NCBI RefSeq assembly: GCF_003047265.1
Contig: NZ_PZYY01000004.1
Span: forward strand, 62,001-126,000
Direction of reading: 5' to 3'
Length of the DNA stretch: 64,000 nucleotides
Origin: Nocardioides terrigena
GTDB lineage: Bacteria > Actinomycetota > Actinomycetes > Propionibacteriales > Nocardioidaceae
The notes under the pieces: model-generated
The model's database searches: none
What the model was told of the DNA's origin: nothing
The model's input: the letters and a program-made list of their open reading frames with translations, nothing else
Shown: one piece after another, positions 52,452 to 61,899 of the stretch
How positions within the stretch are numbered: position 1 is the stretch's first letter
Layout of the letters: each line of letters starts with the position of its first letter
Translations under genes and position numbers: made by a program

Positions 52452-53126
52452 ATGAGCATCGTGCGCTGGCAGGACCTCTGCATCGACGCGATCGACGTCG
52501 GGATGCAGTCCGAGTTCTGGGCGGCCGTCAGCGGGCTCGACATCGCGGACGGCGAGGCCCCGGCCCGGCTCGGGGGCCCGACACCGGCCCACTCGTTGTG
52601 GGTCAACCCGGTCGACCGGCCGCACCGGGTCAAGAACCGCGTCCACCTCGACGTCTACTGCGCGTCGATCGACGACCTGGTCGACCTCGGCGGCTCCGTG
52701 CTCGATCCGGCCGAGGAGACCGGGTTCGGGTGGACGGTCATGGCCGACCCGGAGGGCAACGAGTTCTGCGCGTTCGTGCGCACGCCCGACCGGCTGCCGG
52801 ACTACCGCATCCACGGGATCGGCATCGACTGCGGGGACGCCGAGGCCCAGGCCCGCTGGTGGGGTGAGCTCTTCGGCGCCGAGCCCGAGTTCCAGGCGGA
52901 GTACGACGTGTGGACGCTGACCGGCGTCGCCGTCGACGAGACCATGACCCTCGACTTCGCCCCGGTGCCCGAGCCACGCACCGAGCCCAACCGCGCCCAC
53001 TGGGACGTCAGGGGTGATGTCGACGAGCTGCTCGCGCGGGGCGCGACCCACCTCTGGGACCAGCCGCACTGGACGGTGCTGGCCGACCCGGAGGGCAACG
53101 AGTTCTGCGTGTTCCCGCGGGCCTGA
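52452..53126 (+). CDS. tandem VOC/glyoxalase-like protein
   Basis: Protein of 224 residues with two VOC domains, each ending in the same MADPEGNEFC or LADPEGNEFC motif, suggesting internal duplication. No specific substrate. ATG at 52452 starts the first domain (IVRWQDLCIDAIDVG). Confidence 0.82.
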   Translation: MSIVRWQDLCIDAIDVGMQSEFWAAVSGLDIADGEAPARLGGPTPAHSLWVNPVDRPHRVKNRVHLDVYCASIDDLVDLGGSVLDPAEETGFGWTVMADPEGNEFCAFVRTPDRLPDYRIHGIGIDCGDAEAQARWWGELFGAEPEFQAEYDVWTLTGVAVDETMTLDFAPVPEPRTEPNRAHWDVRGDVDELLARGATHLWDQPHWTVLADPEGNEFCVFPRA

Positions 53127-53675
53127 TCAGGTGACGTGCACGGCGGCGGGGCCCGCCGGGACGTCGTACAACGGGGAGTCGCTGCCGCCCTCGAGCGCGG
53201 TCAGGATGTGGTGCGCCAGCCGGGCCGTCGGCGGCGCCTGGGTCAGGCCCTCGGCGTCGGCCGACTCCTCCGGCCAGGTGCCGGGGAGCTGGTGGCGCGC
53301 ACGGGCGCGGAGCAGCTCGAGGGGACGCCAGCCCGGGATGGGCCGGGTGCGCACCGGGGCCACCTGCTCGAGGGTGTCCCACCGGCCGAGCCACAGCTGC
53401 ACGTAGAGGTCGAGCGCCGCACACAGGACCGCGGGGTGCTCGGAGACCACGAGGAAGCGGTGGTGCACCTGGTAGTCGTACGTCTGGCGCGGACTGCGCA
53501 CGACGCCGGCACGCACCGCGACGACGTCGAGGTCGAAGCCGCAGGTCTTCGCGTCCTTCAGGCGCGCGGCGCACAGCCGCGAGACGCTGGCCCAGTCACC
53601 TGCCACCACGTCGGTCAGGGTGTCCAGGGCGGGTGCGAGCAGACCCGCTCCCGGGTGGGTGATGGTGACGGTCAT
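53127..53675 (-). CDS. conserved hypothetical protein
   Basis: Protein of 182 residues, no recognised family. It begins with GAGLLAPALDTLTDVVAGDW and contains YQVHHRFLVVSEHPAVLCAALD and WRPLELLRARAR. Soluble, no signal peptide. GGAGGAG precedes the ATG at 53675, supporting this start. Its stop is adjacent to the stop of the tandem VOC gene on the other strand. Confidence 0.6.
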   Translation of the reverse strand: MTVTITHPGAGLLAPALDTLTDVVAGDWASVSRLCAARLKDAKTCGFDLDVVAVRAGVVRSPRQTYDYQVHHRFLVVSEHPAVLCAALDLYVQLWLGRWDTLEQVAPVRTRPIPGWRPLELLRARARHQLPGTWPEESADAEGLTQAPPTARLAHHILTALEGGSDSPLYDVPAGPAAVHVT

Positions 53676-53957
53676 GCAGGCTCCTCCCCCCGTCTCGCGC
53701 GCTCGTCCGGCGCGCACCCCCACACTTCGGCGCCGTGCCACGATCGGATGGAAACGTGCGCCGTTTTCCCACGAACGGGTGACGTCGCAACACGGTGGTC
53801 TGAGCCTGTCCTCGGAGGATCGGCAACGCTTCGACAGCGTGCGGTCCACGACCTCTCAAGATCTCCTCAAGACCGCACGGGGGAGCTCCCGTGACCCGTA
53901 CCGCCGCACCCGACGATCGCCGTCGGGGCCAGCAGTCCACGGGTCCTGGCTACGAGC

Positions 53958-54098
53958 TCAGCGGGCGCGGCCCTGGTTGCGACGGTCCTTGATCGTCTGC
54001 ATCGCCTGCTTGATCTTGGCCTGGTTGTGGGGCTTCCGCGCCTCCGTGTAGACCATCTTGGCGACTCCGAGGGCGCCTGCCTTCTTCATGATTCCCAT
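53958..54098 (-). CDS. small basic protein
   Basis: Protein of 46 residues (GIMKKAGALGVAKMVYTEARKP, then helical and Arg/Lys-rich to the end). No family recognised; possibly DNA/RNA or membrane associated. A TTTTC-rich region precedes it. Low-complexity sequence makes the call uncertain. Confidence 0.45.
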   Translation of the reverse strand: MGIMKKAGALGVAKMVYTEARKPHNQAKIKQAMQTIKDRRNQGRAR

Positions 54099-54233
54099 GG
54101 TTGAAAACGTAACGGGGCACCCCAAAGGGTCCCCGGAGCACGACGGCCCCGCCACCAGGAGGGAGAGAGGTGGCTGGGCCGCCGTGCACGTGGCCTTCGT
54201 CGCCGACCGCTCGTCGGATTGGAGTCCCGGGCG

Positions 54234-54659
54234 TCAGTCGTGCGGACGCAGGTGGAGCCAGGGTCGCTCGAGCGAGAACGCCCGCCCGGTGATGACCTTC
54301 GGGGTGATCTCGACGACGTTGTACTTCAACGACGGCACCCACGGCCTCAACGGGACGCTCTCCGAGCGGTGGGCCTCGTCCTCGGGGAGCAGCCGGGCCG
54401 ACCCGCGCACGACGACGCTCCGCGCCGCGTCCTCGCCGTACCGGTCGATCTCGAAGGCCACCTCGGAGCCCATCACGACGGACAGGAGCTTGTTGCCCTC
54501 GGCGGTCCGGAAGAGCAGCGTCTCGCCGTCGACCGCGTAGTTGATCGGCGTGATGTGGACCTCGTCGACGAGCCGGAAGGCCAGCCGCCCGAACTCCTCC
54601 TCGCGCAACATCTCCCAGCACTCGTCCAGCGACAGCTGGGTGACGAACTCGTCGGTCAC
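54234..54659 (-). CDS. pyridoxamine 5'-phosphate oxidase-like FMN-binding protein
   Basis: Protein of 141 residues with the split-barrel fold (FGRLAFRLVDEVHITPINYAVDGE, LLFRTAEGNKLLSVVMG, VAFEIDRYGEDA). Such F420/FMN-dependent small proteins in actinobacteria often reduce or oxidise small molecules. GTG at 54659 is the best start; a GAGGGAG site lies upstream. Confidence 0.8.
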   Translation of the reverse strand: MTDEFVTQLSLDECWEMLREEEFGRLAFRLVDEVHITPINYAVDGETLLFRTAEGNKLLSVVMGSEVAFEIDRYGEDAARSVVVRGSARLLPEDEAHRSESVPLRPWVPSLKYNVVEITPKVITGRAFSLERPWLHLRPHD

Positions 54660-54761
54660 GGCGACCACTCCCTCACGATGTCGGTCCTTCTCCTCGACGC
54701 TAGGCCGCGGGGTCCGCACCACACAGTGCCGACGGTCCCGCTGCGCCGGGCCTTTCGGTCG

Positions 54762-55481
54762 CTACGCTCCGGCCGCTCCCTGGAGCTCCCGACGACGGCG
54801 GCCGAACATGTACGGCAGCCCCGCGCCGGCGGCGTACGCCGTGCGCACCAGACGGCCACGCACGGTCGGCGCCGGCAGCGGCGGCGCGCCCTCGTCGAGC
54901 CCGGCCACGTCGACGTAGAAGGCCCGCACGGTGCCGATGCCCTCCAGCTCCGGCGCGACCTCGTGGACCTGGTCGGACACGGTGGACGCGCCGGTCCCGT
55001 AGAGCTCCTCGGAGAGCAGCACGTACTCCCGCACCGGGACCGGGTTCTTGAGCAACCGGTGCACCAGGATCACGTCGATCCCGACGAGCTTGAGGCGGTC
55101 GCGGATCGTCTGGGTGGCCACCTCCCCCACGTGCGCCACGAACTTGAGCGTCAGGTTGGCCGCCTCCTTGCACCCCGAGCACGGACAGAGGTTGCGCGCG
55201 ACGTACTCCCGCTCGACGTGGAAGGCCCGGTGCATCGCCGCGGCCAGCTGGGTGACCTCGCGGACGAGGTCGTCGGGCGCCGTCGAGCCGGCCTCGCGGT
55301 AGAGGAACGCCGCGTCACCCTCCACCTCGACCAGCTCGAGGCCGGGAGCGGCGTCGATCACCCGCTCGAGCAGCCGGCCGGTGTTGACCTGGGCGTGCGC
55401 GAGGCTCATGCGGTGGGTGCTCATGTACTCGGTGTAGCCGCCGATGTCGGCGATGAGCATGAGCCCCCGGACGGAGGCCAT
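54762..55481 (-). CDS. DUF2652 protein, cyclase-like fold
   Basis: Protein of 239 residues of the DUF2652 family, which resembles the catalytic domain of class III nucleotide cyclases. The metal Asp equivalents are Asp12 (LIADIGGYTEY) and Asp56 (VEVEGDAAF), 44 residues apart, the same spacing as in known class III cyclases. Arg142 occupies the transition-state Arg position, but the substrate Lys is Glu52 and the Asn is replaced by Ile, so cyclase activity is doubtful. A Cys cluster CPCSGC is at 99-104. It ends 30 bases upstream of the MFS-CNB gene, so the two are probably functionally linked. Confidence 0.8.
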   Translation of the reverse strand: MASVRGLMLIADIGGYTEYMSTHRMSLAHAQVNTGRLLERVIDAAPGLELVEVEGDAAFLYREAGSTAPDDLVREVTQLAAAMHRAFHVEREYVARNLCPCSGCKEAANLTLKFVAHVGEVATQTIRDRLKLVGIDVILVHRLLKNPVPVREYVLLSEELYGTGASTVSDQVHEVAPELEGIGTVRAFYVDVAGLDEGAPPLPAPTVRGRLVRTAYAAGAGLPYMFGRRRRELQGAAGA

Positions 55482-55511
55482 GGCTCACGATGGCAGAAGC
55501 CCCGGCCCGCC

Positions 55512-57206
55512 TCAAGGGTGCGACGGCGGCGGATCGGTGGCCGGTCGCTCCGGGTCGAAGCGGTCCAGCATCTCGTCGACGCCCAGCGCGGCCTCCCGCG
55601 CACTCGGCGTGTAGCCCAGCACGACCGCCAGGAACCGGTCCGAGAGCAGGGCCTGCAGGCGTACGTCGCCGCGCGCGACGACCGTCGCCGTCCGGCGGGT
55701 CTGCCGGAGCAGCGCGATCTCGCCGAACCCCTCGCCGGGCCCCAGGGTGGTCAGGAGGCGACCGTCCCCCACGACGTCGACCTCGCCGGACTCGACCACG
55801 TAGTAGCGGTCACCGACGTCGCCCTGGCTGAAGACCGTCGCCCCTGCGGGGATGTCGACGCGCTCGAGGCCACGGGCGAGCTGCTCGACCGAGGGCAGCG
55901 GGAGGGTGCGCAGCATCGGGACCCGCTGCAGCAGGCCGACCACCTCGTCGTGCACCCCCACCGTGCGGTCGAGCTCGCGCAGCCGCCACCAGGACGCGGC
56001 GGCCAGCACCGGGCAGACGAGCCCGACGGCCACCAGCGCGGTGCGCGGCCCCCACGCCCCGACCGCCCACGAGGCGGCGACCGCGCCGACCCCGATGGAC
56101 ACCGCGACCAGGCTCTCCAGCACGCCGAAGACCCGCGCCAGCACCTCGTCGGGGGCCATCCGACCCAGCAGGGTGAAGCCCGCCACGTCGATGAGCGCGT
56201 TGCCGACGCCGACGAAGGCCAGCAGCACCAGCGCCGCGAAGTCCACCGGCACGAAGCCGACCAGCGCGATCGGCAGACCCCACAGCGCGACCCCGAGCGC
56301 GAACCAGGCACCGAGGCGCCTCGTGCCGACGAGGAGGGAGGCACCCAGCGACCCGAGGACCGCACCGACCCCGACGGCGGTCATCAGGGTGCCGGCGCCG
56401 GGCTCACCGCGGCCGAGCAGCTCGATGGACACCACCACGGAGAAGACGGTCAGCGCACCCCGGGTGAAGGACTGCGCGGCCGCGAGGCCGAGCACCAGCG
56501 CGAGGTCGCGGTGGTGGGCGACCACACGGATCCCCTCGGCGGCCTCCCGCACCAGACGGGGGCGGGCCGACGCGGCGGGCCGCGGCGGGGCGTCGTACTG
56601 CAGGCGGAGGAGGAGGGCGGCGGACCACAGCGAGGCGGCCGCGGCCACCGCGAAGACCACCTCCACGTCGGCAACCCCGAGCAGCACGGCCGCGATGAGC
56701 GGCCCCACCAGCGTGGCCGCCGAGTCGAGCATCCCGCGCACCACGTTGGCGCTGGCCAGCTCGTGGCCGGTGTGGCACAGCGAGGGCAGCAGGGCGGAGT
56801 GGGCCGGCCGGAAGAGCGTGGCCGCGATCGTGGAGAGCACCGCCAGGGCGTAGATCGCCGCCGACGCGCCCCCCACCGCGGCCACCACGGCGGCGGCCCC
56901 GGTCGCGAGCCCGCGCACGGTGGAGACGACGACCAGCACCCGCTCACGGCGGCCGCGGTCGGCGAGGGGCGAGAGCAGCGGCGCCACGATCGCGGAGGGG
57001 ACCATCCGCAGGAGCCCCACCAGGCCGAGCGCGGCAGCGCCCCCGTCGCGGTAGGCCACGATGCCGAGCGCGACGGTGAAGGCCCACTCGGCCGTCCACG
57101 CCCCGAGGAAGCTCAGCTGGGCCCGCCTCAGGTCCGGGTTGCGGGCGTTGCTGGTGAACGCCGCCCCGGCGTCCGCCAGCCGGTGCGTGGTCCCCCGCTC
57201 GCGCAT
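55512..57206 (-). CDS. MFS transporter fused to cyclic-nucleotide-binding domain
   Basis: Protein of 564 residues. Residues ~20-410 hold about 12 membrane helices of an MFS transporter. The C-terminal ~130 form a cyclic-nucleotide-binding domain with the phosphate cassette GEGFGEIALLRQTRRTATVV, including the Glu and Arg contacts. Transport could therefore be gated by cAMP or cGMP. The ATG at 57206 has a CGCATCG context; the longer frame upstream is less likely. Cargo unknown. Adjacent DUF2652 gene may supply or sense the nucleotide. Confidence 0.85.
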   Translation of the reverse strand: MRERGTTHRLADAGAAFTSNARNPDLRRAQLSFLGAWTAEWAFTVALGIVAYRDGGAAALGLVGLLRMVPSAIVAPLLSPLADRGRRERVLVVVSTVRGLATGAAAVVAAVGGASAAIYALAVLSTIAATLFRPAHSALLPSLCHTGHELASANVVRGMLDSAATLVGPLIAAVLLGVADVEVVFAVAAAASLWSAALLLRLQYDAPPRPAASARPRLVREAAEGIRVVAHHRDLALVLGLAAAQSFTRGALTVFSVVVSIELLGRGEPGAGTLMTAVGVGAVLGSLGASLLVGTRRLGAWFALGVALWGLPIALVGFVPVDFAALVLLAFVGVGNALIDVAGFTLLGRMAPDEVLARVFGVLESLVAVSIGVGAVAASWAVGAWGPRTALVAVGLVCPVLAAASWWRLRELDRTVGVHDEVVGLLQRVPMLRTLPLPSVEQLARGLERVDIPAGATVFSQGDVGDRYYVVESGEVDVVGDGRLLTTLGPGEGFGEIALLRQTRRTATVVARGDVRLQALLSDRFLAVVLGYTPSAREAALGVDEMLDRFDPERPATDPPPSHP

Positions 57207-57325
57207 CGACCGACTGTAGGACCGTGCGGTCGCCCGGCAGTGGGATCGCACCCACGACTCATCCGATTTGGTGGCGAGGACGGCGGTGGCGAACCCCCTG
57301 CGGTGCGGGCTGCTTGAACCGGCGT

Positions 57326-57338
57326 TTTACAATGTAAA
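57326..57338. promoter_or_regulatory. palindrome upstream of response regulator
   Basis: TTTACA-A-TGTAAA, perfect 6-base arms, AT-rich in a GC-rich context, 34 bases before the ATG at 57372. Possible operator for the regulator itself. Confidence 0.45.
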
Positions 57339-57371
57339 CCGCGCAGGCCGAGGGAGAGGACGACCGGATCG

Positions 57372-58016
57372 ATGGTGATGCGAGTTGCGCTCGTCGATGC
57401 CGACGAGCTCGTCGTGCGGGGCGTGTCGGCGATGGTGGAGGGCCACGGCGAGACCGTCCGGCTCGTCGACCTGTCGTCGTCGAGTGCCGACGTCGTCCTG
57501 TTCGACACCGTCACGACCGAGCAGGGCCAGCGGCGGGTCGCCCGGCTCCTCGCCGACGGCCGGGTCGGCAAGGTCGTCGTCTACACGTGGAACTTCCAGC
57601 CCTGGCTGGCCGGTGACCTCATCCGGCAGGGCGCGTCCGGCTACCTCTCCAAGGCGCTGGCGGGCCCCGAGCTCGTCGCGGCGCTGCGGGCGGTCCACCA
57701 CGGGCGCGTCGTCGTCGCGCCGGACCGGCGGACCACCCACGACGGGTCGGCCTGGGTCGGCCAGGACGAGGGGCTCACGGCCCGCGAGGCCGAGGTGCTG
57801 TCCCTCATCGCCGTTGGCCTCTCGAACAACGACGTGGCCGCCCAGATGGGGTTGTCGATCAACTCGGTCAAGTCCTACGTCCGGTCCTCCTACCGCAAGA
57901 TCGACGTCGACAGCCGCTCGCAGGCGGTCCTGTGGGCCCTGAGCCACGGTCTCGGTCCCGGCCACGAGCGACGCCCCGACACCGAGGTCGAGCGGCACGG
58001 CACGCTGCGCGCCTAG
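57372..58016 (+). CDS. orphan LuxR-type response regulator
   Basis: Response regulator of 214 residues. The receiver domain retains the phosphoacceptor-type Asp (VVLFDTV) and Lys (YLSKAL), though acidic pocket residues near the N-terminus are only partly typical (VDADE). The LuxR helix-turn-helix spans about 135-195 (LTAREAEVLSLIAVGLSNNDVA, then NSVKSYVRSSYRKI). No histidine kinase adjoins it. The palindrome at 57326-57338 may be its own site. Confidence 0.85.
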   Translation: MVMRVALVDADELVVRGVSAMVEGHGETVRLVDLSSSSADVVLFDTVTTEQGQRRVARLLADGRVGKVVVYTWNFQPWLAGDLIRQGASGYLSKALAGPELVAALRAVHHGRVVVAPDRRTTHDGSAWVGQDEGLTAREAEVLSLIAVGLSNNDVAAQMGLSINSVKSYVRSSYRKIDVDSRSQAVLWALSHGLGPGHERRPDTEVERHGTLRA

Positions 58017-58026
58017 GGTCGGGAGG

Positions 58027-59184
58027 GTGATCCGCGACCTCACCGACGCCGAAGCCCGCCGCGCCCTCGTCCTCAAGTGGGGCACCGTCGATCCCGACGT
58101 CATCCCCGCCTGGGTGGCCGAGATGGACTACGCGACCGCCGACGTCGTCCTCGACGCGCTGCACGCGGCCGTCGACGCCGGCCAGACCGGCTACCCGCCG
58201 TTCGAGCGCGGCGGCGAGCTCGGCCGAGCGTACGCCGCATGGGCGGCGCGGCAGTTCGGCCACCGGGTCGACCCGGAGCACGTCATCCCGGTCGTGGACG
58301 TGACCGCCGGGGTCCGGCTGGCCCTCGACGTGCTGTCCGACCCGGGCCCGATGGTGATGCCCGTCCCGGCCTACAGCCCGCAGCTCGAGATCGCCGCGAT
58401 CACCGGCCGGGAGCGCTGGGACCTCGTCGTCGACCCCGACGCCGAGCACTGCGCCATCGACCTCGACCGGCTCGACCGCCTCCTCGCCGACGGTGCCCGC
58501 ACCCTGCTGCTCACCCAGCCCCACAACCCGTGGGGCCGGGTCTTCGGCCGAGCCGAGCTCGAGGGCATCCGCGACGTGGTGACCGCGCACGGCGCGCGCG
58601 TGATCAGCGACGAGATCCACGCCCCGCTGGTGCTGCCCGGTCGCGAGCACGTCCCCTACCTCTCGCTCCCCGGCACCGCCGACCACGCGGTCGCCGTGGT
58701 CGCCTCGTCCAAGGCGTTCAACACCGCCGGCCTCAAATGCGCCCAGGTGGTGACCGGGGACGACGCCACCCGCGACCGGTTGTTCTCCGTCCCGATGGCC
58801 CGCAACGACTCGTGGTCGACGCTCGGCGTCGTGGCCGCCGTCGCGGCGTACACGCACGGGGACCCCTGGCTGGCGGCGCTGCGCGAGCGGCTCGACCAGC
58901 AGCGGACCCTGCTCGGCGAGCTGCTGGCCGAGCACCTCCCGCAGGCCAGGATGCGACCGCTCGAGGCGACGTACCTCGCCTGGCTCGACCTGCGCGCCTA
59001 CGGCCCGGCCGACGTCGACGACTGGGACCCGGCCGCGGTGCTGCTCGAGAAGGGCCGGGTCAAGGTGGCCCCCGGGCACGACTACCACCCGGGCACCGGC
59101 GGGCACGTACGCCTCAACATCGCGACCTCGCGCGAGCGGCTGACCGAGATCGTTCGCCGCACCGCCGCCGCGCTGGGCGCCTGA
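58027..59184 (+). CDS. MalY/PatB family aminotransferase (C-S beta-lyase)
   Basis: PLP enzyme of 385 residues of the fold type I MalY/PatB group. The PLP lysine is Lys229 in [17 protein letters not shown] and [10 protein letters not shown] motifs are characteristic. It cleaves cystathionine or cysteine conjugates. GTG start at 58027; it lies 10 bases from the preceding stop. Confidence 0.85.
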   Translation: MIRDLTDAEARRALVLKWGTVDPDVIPAWVAEMDYATADVVLDALHAAVDAGQTGYPPFERGGELGRAYAAWAARQFGHRVDPEHVIPVVDVTAGVRLALDVLSDPGPMVMPVPAYSPQLEIAAITGRERWDLVVDPDAEHCAIDLDRLDRLLADGARTLLLTQPHNPWGRVFGRAELEGIRDVVTAHGARVISDEIHAPLVLPGREHVPYLSLPGTADHAVAVVASSKAFNTAGLKCAQVVTGDDATRDRLFSVPMARNDSWSTLGVVAAVAAYTHGDPWLAALRERLDQQRTLLGELLAEHLPQARMRPLEATYLAWLDLRAYGPADVDDWDPAAVLLEKGRVKVAPGHDYHPGTGGHVRLNIATSRERLTEIVRRTAAALGA

Positions 59185-59203
59185 CTCGGGCACAATTCGC
59201 TGG

Positions 59204-60409
59204 GTGACCACCGAAGCCACCACCACCAGGATCGCCGTCGCCGGACTCGGGTACGTCGGGTTGTCGATGGCGGTGCTCCTCGCCCGCCACCACCGGGTCG
59301 TCGCCTTCGACCTCGACGAGGCGCGCGTCGAGACCCTGCGTGGAGGGCACAGCCCCATCCACGACGACGACATCGAGCGCTTCCTCGCCGAGGAGGACCT
59401 CGACGTCACGTTCACGACCGACCCGGCCGAGGCCTACGCCGGCGCGGACTACGTGATCATCTCGACGCCGACCAACTACGACGAGGTCACCAACTACTTC
59501 AACACCGCCTCGGTCGAGATGGTGATCGCCGACGTCCAGAAGGTGGCGCCGGACGCGACGATGGTCATCAAGTCGACGATCCCGGTGGGCTACGTCGAGG
59601 ACGTGCGTGCGCGGCTGGGCACCGACAACGTGATCTTCAGCCCGGAGTTCCTCCGCGAGGGCCGGGCCCTGCACGACAACCTCCACCCCGCGCGCATCGT
59701 GGTCGGCGAGGACAGCGACCGCGCCCGCCGCTTCGCCGAGCTGCTCGTCGAGGGCTCCGACGAGGACGACGTGCCCACGCTCTTCACCGAGCCGACCGAG
59801 GCCGAGGCGATCAAGCTCTTCGCCAACACCTACCTCGCCATGCGGGTGGCGTTCTTCAACGAGCTCGACTCGTTCGCCATGTCGCGCGGCCTCGCCACTC
59901 GGCAGATCATCGACGGCGTCGGGCTCGACCCGCGGATCGGCACGCACTACAACAACCCGTCCTTCGGGTACGGCGGCTACTGCCTGCCCAAGGACACCCG
60001 GCAGCTGCTGGCCAACTACTCCGAGGTCCCGCAGACCCTCATCACCGCGATCGTCGACGCCAACACCACGCGCAAGGACTTCATCGCCTTCGACATCATC
60101 GACCGCAAGCCCAGCACCGTCGGCGTGCACCGGCTGCTGATGAAGGCCGGGTCGGACAACTTCCGCGAGTCCTCGGTGCAGGGGATCATGAAGCGGATCA
60201 AGGCCAAGGGCATCCCGGTCGTCGTCTACGAGCCCGAGATCGGCGCGGAGCACCTCGACGCCGACGGCCGGTTCTACGGCTCGGAGGTCGTCAGCGATCT
60301 CGACGCCTTCAAGCGCGAGGCCGACGTGATCGTCGCCAACCGGATGGTCCCCGAGCTCGCCGACGTCGCCGACCGGGTCTACACGCGCGACCTCTTCGGC
60401 TCGGACTGA
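59204..60409 (+). CDS. ugd: UDP-glucose/nucleotide sugar 6-dehydrogenase
   Basis: NAD-dependent dehydrogenase of 401 residues making UDP-glucuronate. The NAD motif is VAGLGYVGL, the catalytic cysteine is Cys260 in [11 protein letters not shown], and EFLREGRA is the conserved substrate-binding region. GTG start at 59204 gives the correct N-terminus. Nearby glycosyltransferases at the window end point to exopolysaccharide or wall-glycan synthesis. Confidence 0.9.
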   Translation: MTTEATTTRIAVAGLGYVGLSMAVLLARHHRVVAFDLDEARVETLRGGHSPIHDDDIERFLAEEDLDVTFTTDPAEAYAGADYVIISTPTNYDEVTNYFNTASVEMVIADVQKVAPDATMVIKSTIPVGYVEDVRARLGTDNVIFSPEFLREGRALHDNLHPARIVVGEDSDRARRFAELLVEGSDEDDVPTLFTEPTEAEAIKLFANTYLAMRVAFFNELDSFAMSRGLATRQIIDGVGLDPRIGTHYNNPSFGYGGYCLPKDTRQLLANYSEVPQTLITAIVDANTTRKDFIAFDIIDRKPSTVGVHRLLMKAGSDNFRESSVQGIMKRIKAKGIPVVVYEPEIGAEHLDADGRFYGSEVVSDLDAFKREADVIVANRMVPELADVADRVYTRDLFGSD

Positions 60410-60417
60410 GCTCGATC

Positions 60418-61098
60418 GTGGCGCCCGCCGTCGTGCCCGTCGTCTTCGTCCACGGCGCCGGGGGCGCCGGCGTCGACGCGTGGCCGCTCCAGGCCGTCGC
60501 GCCCGAGACCGGGTGGCACTTCCTCCCGCGTGATGCCGAGGGTGACGACCCTGCCCGTGCCTCGCGCCGCCTCGTCGACCTGCTGGCCTCGTCCGCAGGC
60601 GGGCACGTGGTCGCGCACTCGTACGGCGCCAACGCGGCCCTCCTCGCGGCCCAGGCGCGTCCCGACCTCGTCCGCTCGCTGGCACTGCTCGAGCCGGCGT
60701 GCTTCGACCTCGCCCGCGGGATGCCGGCGGTGGAGGAGCACATCGCCGACATGGGCGCGGTGTTCGCCTCCGCGTCCGACCCGGGGCTCTCCGACCCGGA
60801 CTGGTTCGCCCGCTTCGCTGCGGGCATGGGCTTCCCTCCGCCGACCTCGTGGGACGACGCACTGTCGGACAACGCCGCCCGCCTCCGTCGTCTCGCTCCG
60901 CCGTGGGGTGTCGGCCTGGGGCCCTCCCTGCCGGCGCGCACGCTCGTCCTCACCGCTCCGTCCGGCCCCCTGTACGCCGAGACCGCGGAGTCGCTGGTCG
61001 GCCTCGGGGCCGCGCACCACACCGTGGCCGGTGCCGGGCACCGCGTGCAGGACGACCCCCGGGTCATGGACCTGCTGCGGGAGTTCTGGAGGTCCTGA
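60418..61098 (+). CDS. alpha/beta hydrolase
   Basis: Hydrolase of 226 residues: FVHGAGGAGVDAW, nucleophile VAHSYGAN, and histidine in AGAGHRVQDD. The acid is not certain. GTG start lies 8 bases after the ugd stop, implying one operon. Substrate unknown. Confidence 0.8.
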   Translation: MAPAVVPVVFVHGAGGAGVDAWPLQAVAPETGWHFLPRDAEGDDPARASRRLVDLLASSAGGHVVAHSYGANAALLAAQARPDLVRSLALLEPACFDLARGMPAVEEHIADMGAVFASASDPGLSDPDWFARFAAGMGFPPPTSWDDALSDNAARLRRLAPPWGVGLGPSLPARTLVLTAPSGPLYAETAESLVGLGAAHHTVAGAGHRVQDDPRVMDLLREFWRS

Positions 61099-61124
61099 CC
61101 CGGCGGGCGACCGCGGGGCCTGTC

Positions 61125-61206
61125 TGAACTTCCACGCAGGTGTGTGGAATTCCACCCTCGAGCCGCGTCCGAGCCCTGACGTTCCACGCCGGTGTGCGCG
61201 ACTCCA
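61125..61206. repeat. direct repeat pair upstream of universal stress gene
   Basis: Two 30-base copies (61125-61154, 61177-61206) agree at 23 positions; both contain TTCCACGC and GGTGTG. The first is itself nearly palindromic (TTCCAC/GTGGAA). They lie about 135-215 bases before the ATG at 61341 and may be regulatory sites. Confidence 0.45.
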
Positions 61207-61340
61207 TGCTGGCAGAACGTCCCGCCAGCCGGTGACCAACGGACCTGACCACCCGACACCGCGAGCGGCATCGTGGCACGTGGAGGACTGGGCCGCGAGG
61301 TCGGTTGCGGCGGTCTCGATGCCGATGGGAGTGAGACGCA

Positions 61341-61793
61341 ATGGGATACGACACGGTGGTCGTCGGGTACGACGGCTCCCCCGACGCCGATCGGGCGCTC
61401 GAGGCGGCAGCCGACCAGGTCGGACCGGGCGGCACGGTCCACGTGGTCACCGCCTCGCACCCCGAGTCGGCCGCCAGGATTGCCGACCACCTCCGGCAGC
61501 TGCCCCCGGAGTTCCGCGACGCGTACGAACCGAACGCCCCGGAGAACGCTCGCCAGCAGGTCGCGCTCCTGCGACTGCAGGAACGAGGCGTGGACTGCGA
61601 GGGGCACGTGGTGGTGGACGACCCCGCCACCGCGATCATCGACGTCGCGGAGCGCGAGGGGGCCGACCTGGTCATCGTCGGCAGCCGCGGCCTCGGTGAC
61701 GTGCGGCGTTTCCTGCGGGGCAGCGTCTCAGCGCGGGTTGCAGTGCACGCCCCGATGAGCGTGCTGATCGTGCACGGGACCCCACAGGTCTGA
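61341..61793 (+). CDS. universal stress protein
   Basis: UspA-like protein of 150 residues. It begins VVVGYDGSPDADRAL and ends with the ATP-binding motif GSRGLGDVRRFLRGSVSARV then VLIVHG. A GGGAGTGAGA ribosome site precedes the ATG. Cytoplasmic stress role. Confidence 0.88.
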   Translation: MGYDTVVVGYDGSPDADRALEAAADQVGPGGTVHVVTASHPESAARIADHLRQLPPEFRDAYEPNAPENARQQVALLRLQERGVDCEGHVVVDDPATAIIDVAEREGADLVIVGSRGLGDVRRFLRGSVSARVAVHAPMSVLIVHGTPQV

Positions 61794-61799
61794 GAGCGC

Positions 61800-61882
61800 G
61801 CACCACGGAGGCAGTTCGCGTCGCCGCACTACATCGGCCCGCTCAGCGCGGGCGGCTGGGACGCGAACTGCCTGCGTTGTGC
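61800..61882. repeat. intergenic palindromic repeat, copy B
   Basis: Inverted repeat: left arm 61800-61820, right arm 61862-61882, 19 of 21 pairs match, separated by 41 bases. Core AGGCAGTTCGCG/CGCGAACTGCCT. It shares arms and spacer motifs with copy A at 5141-5226 and again lies between convergent genes. Confidence 0.75.
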
Positions 61883-61899
61883 TCGGCGGTCGGGCGGCC

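Noticed and set aside
54219..57317. 1032-codon open frame on the plus strand
   Set aside because: It is antisense to the PPOX-like, DUF2652 and MFS-CNB genes; its product is Arg/Gly/His-rich with no family motifs. Long shadow frames are expected at this GC content.
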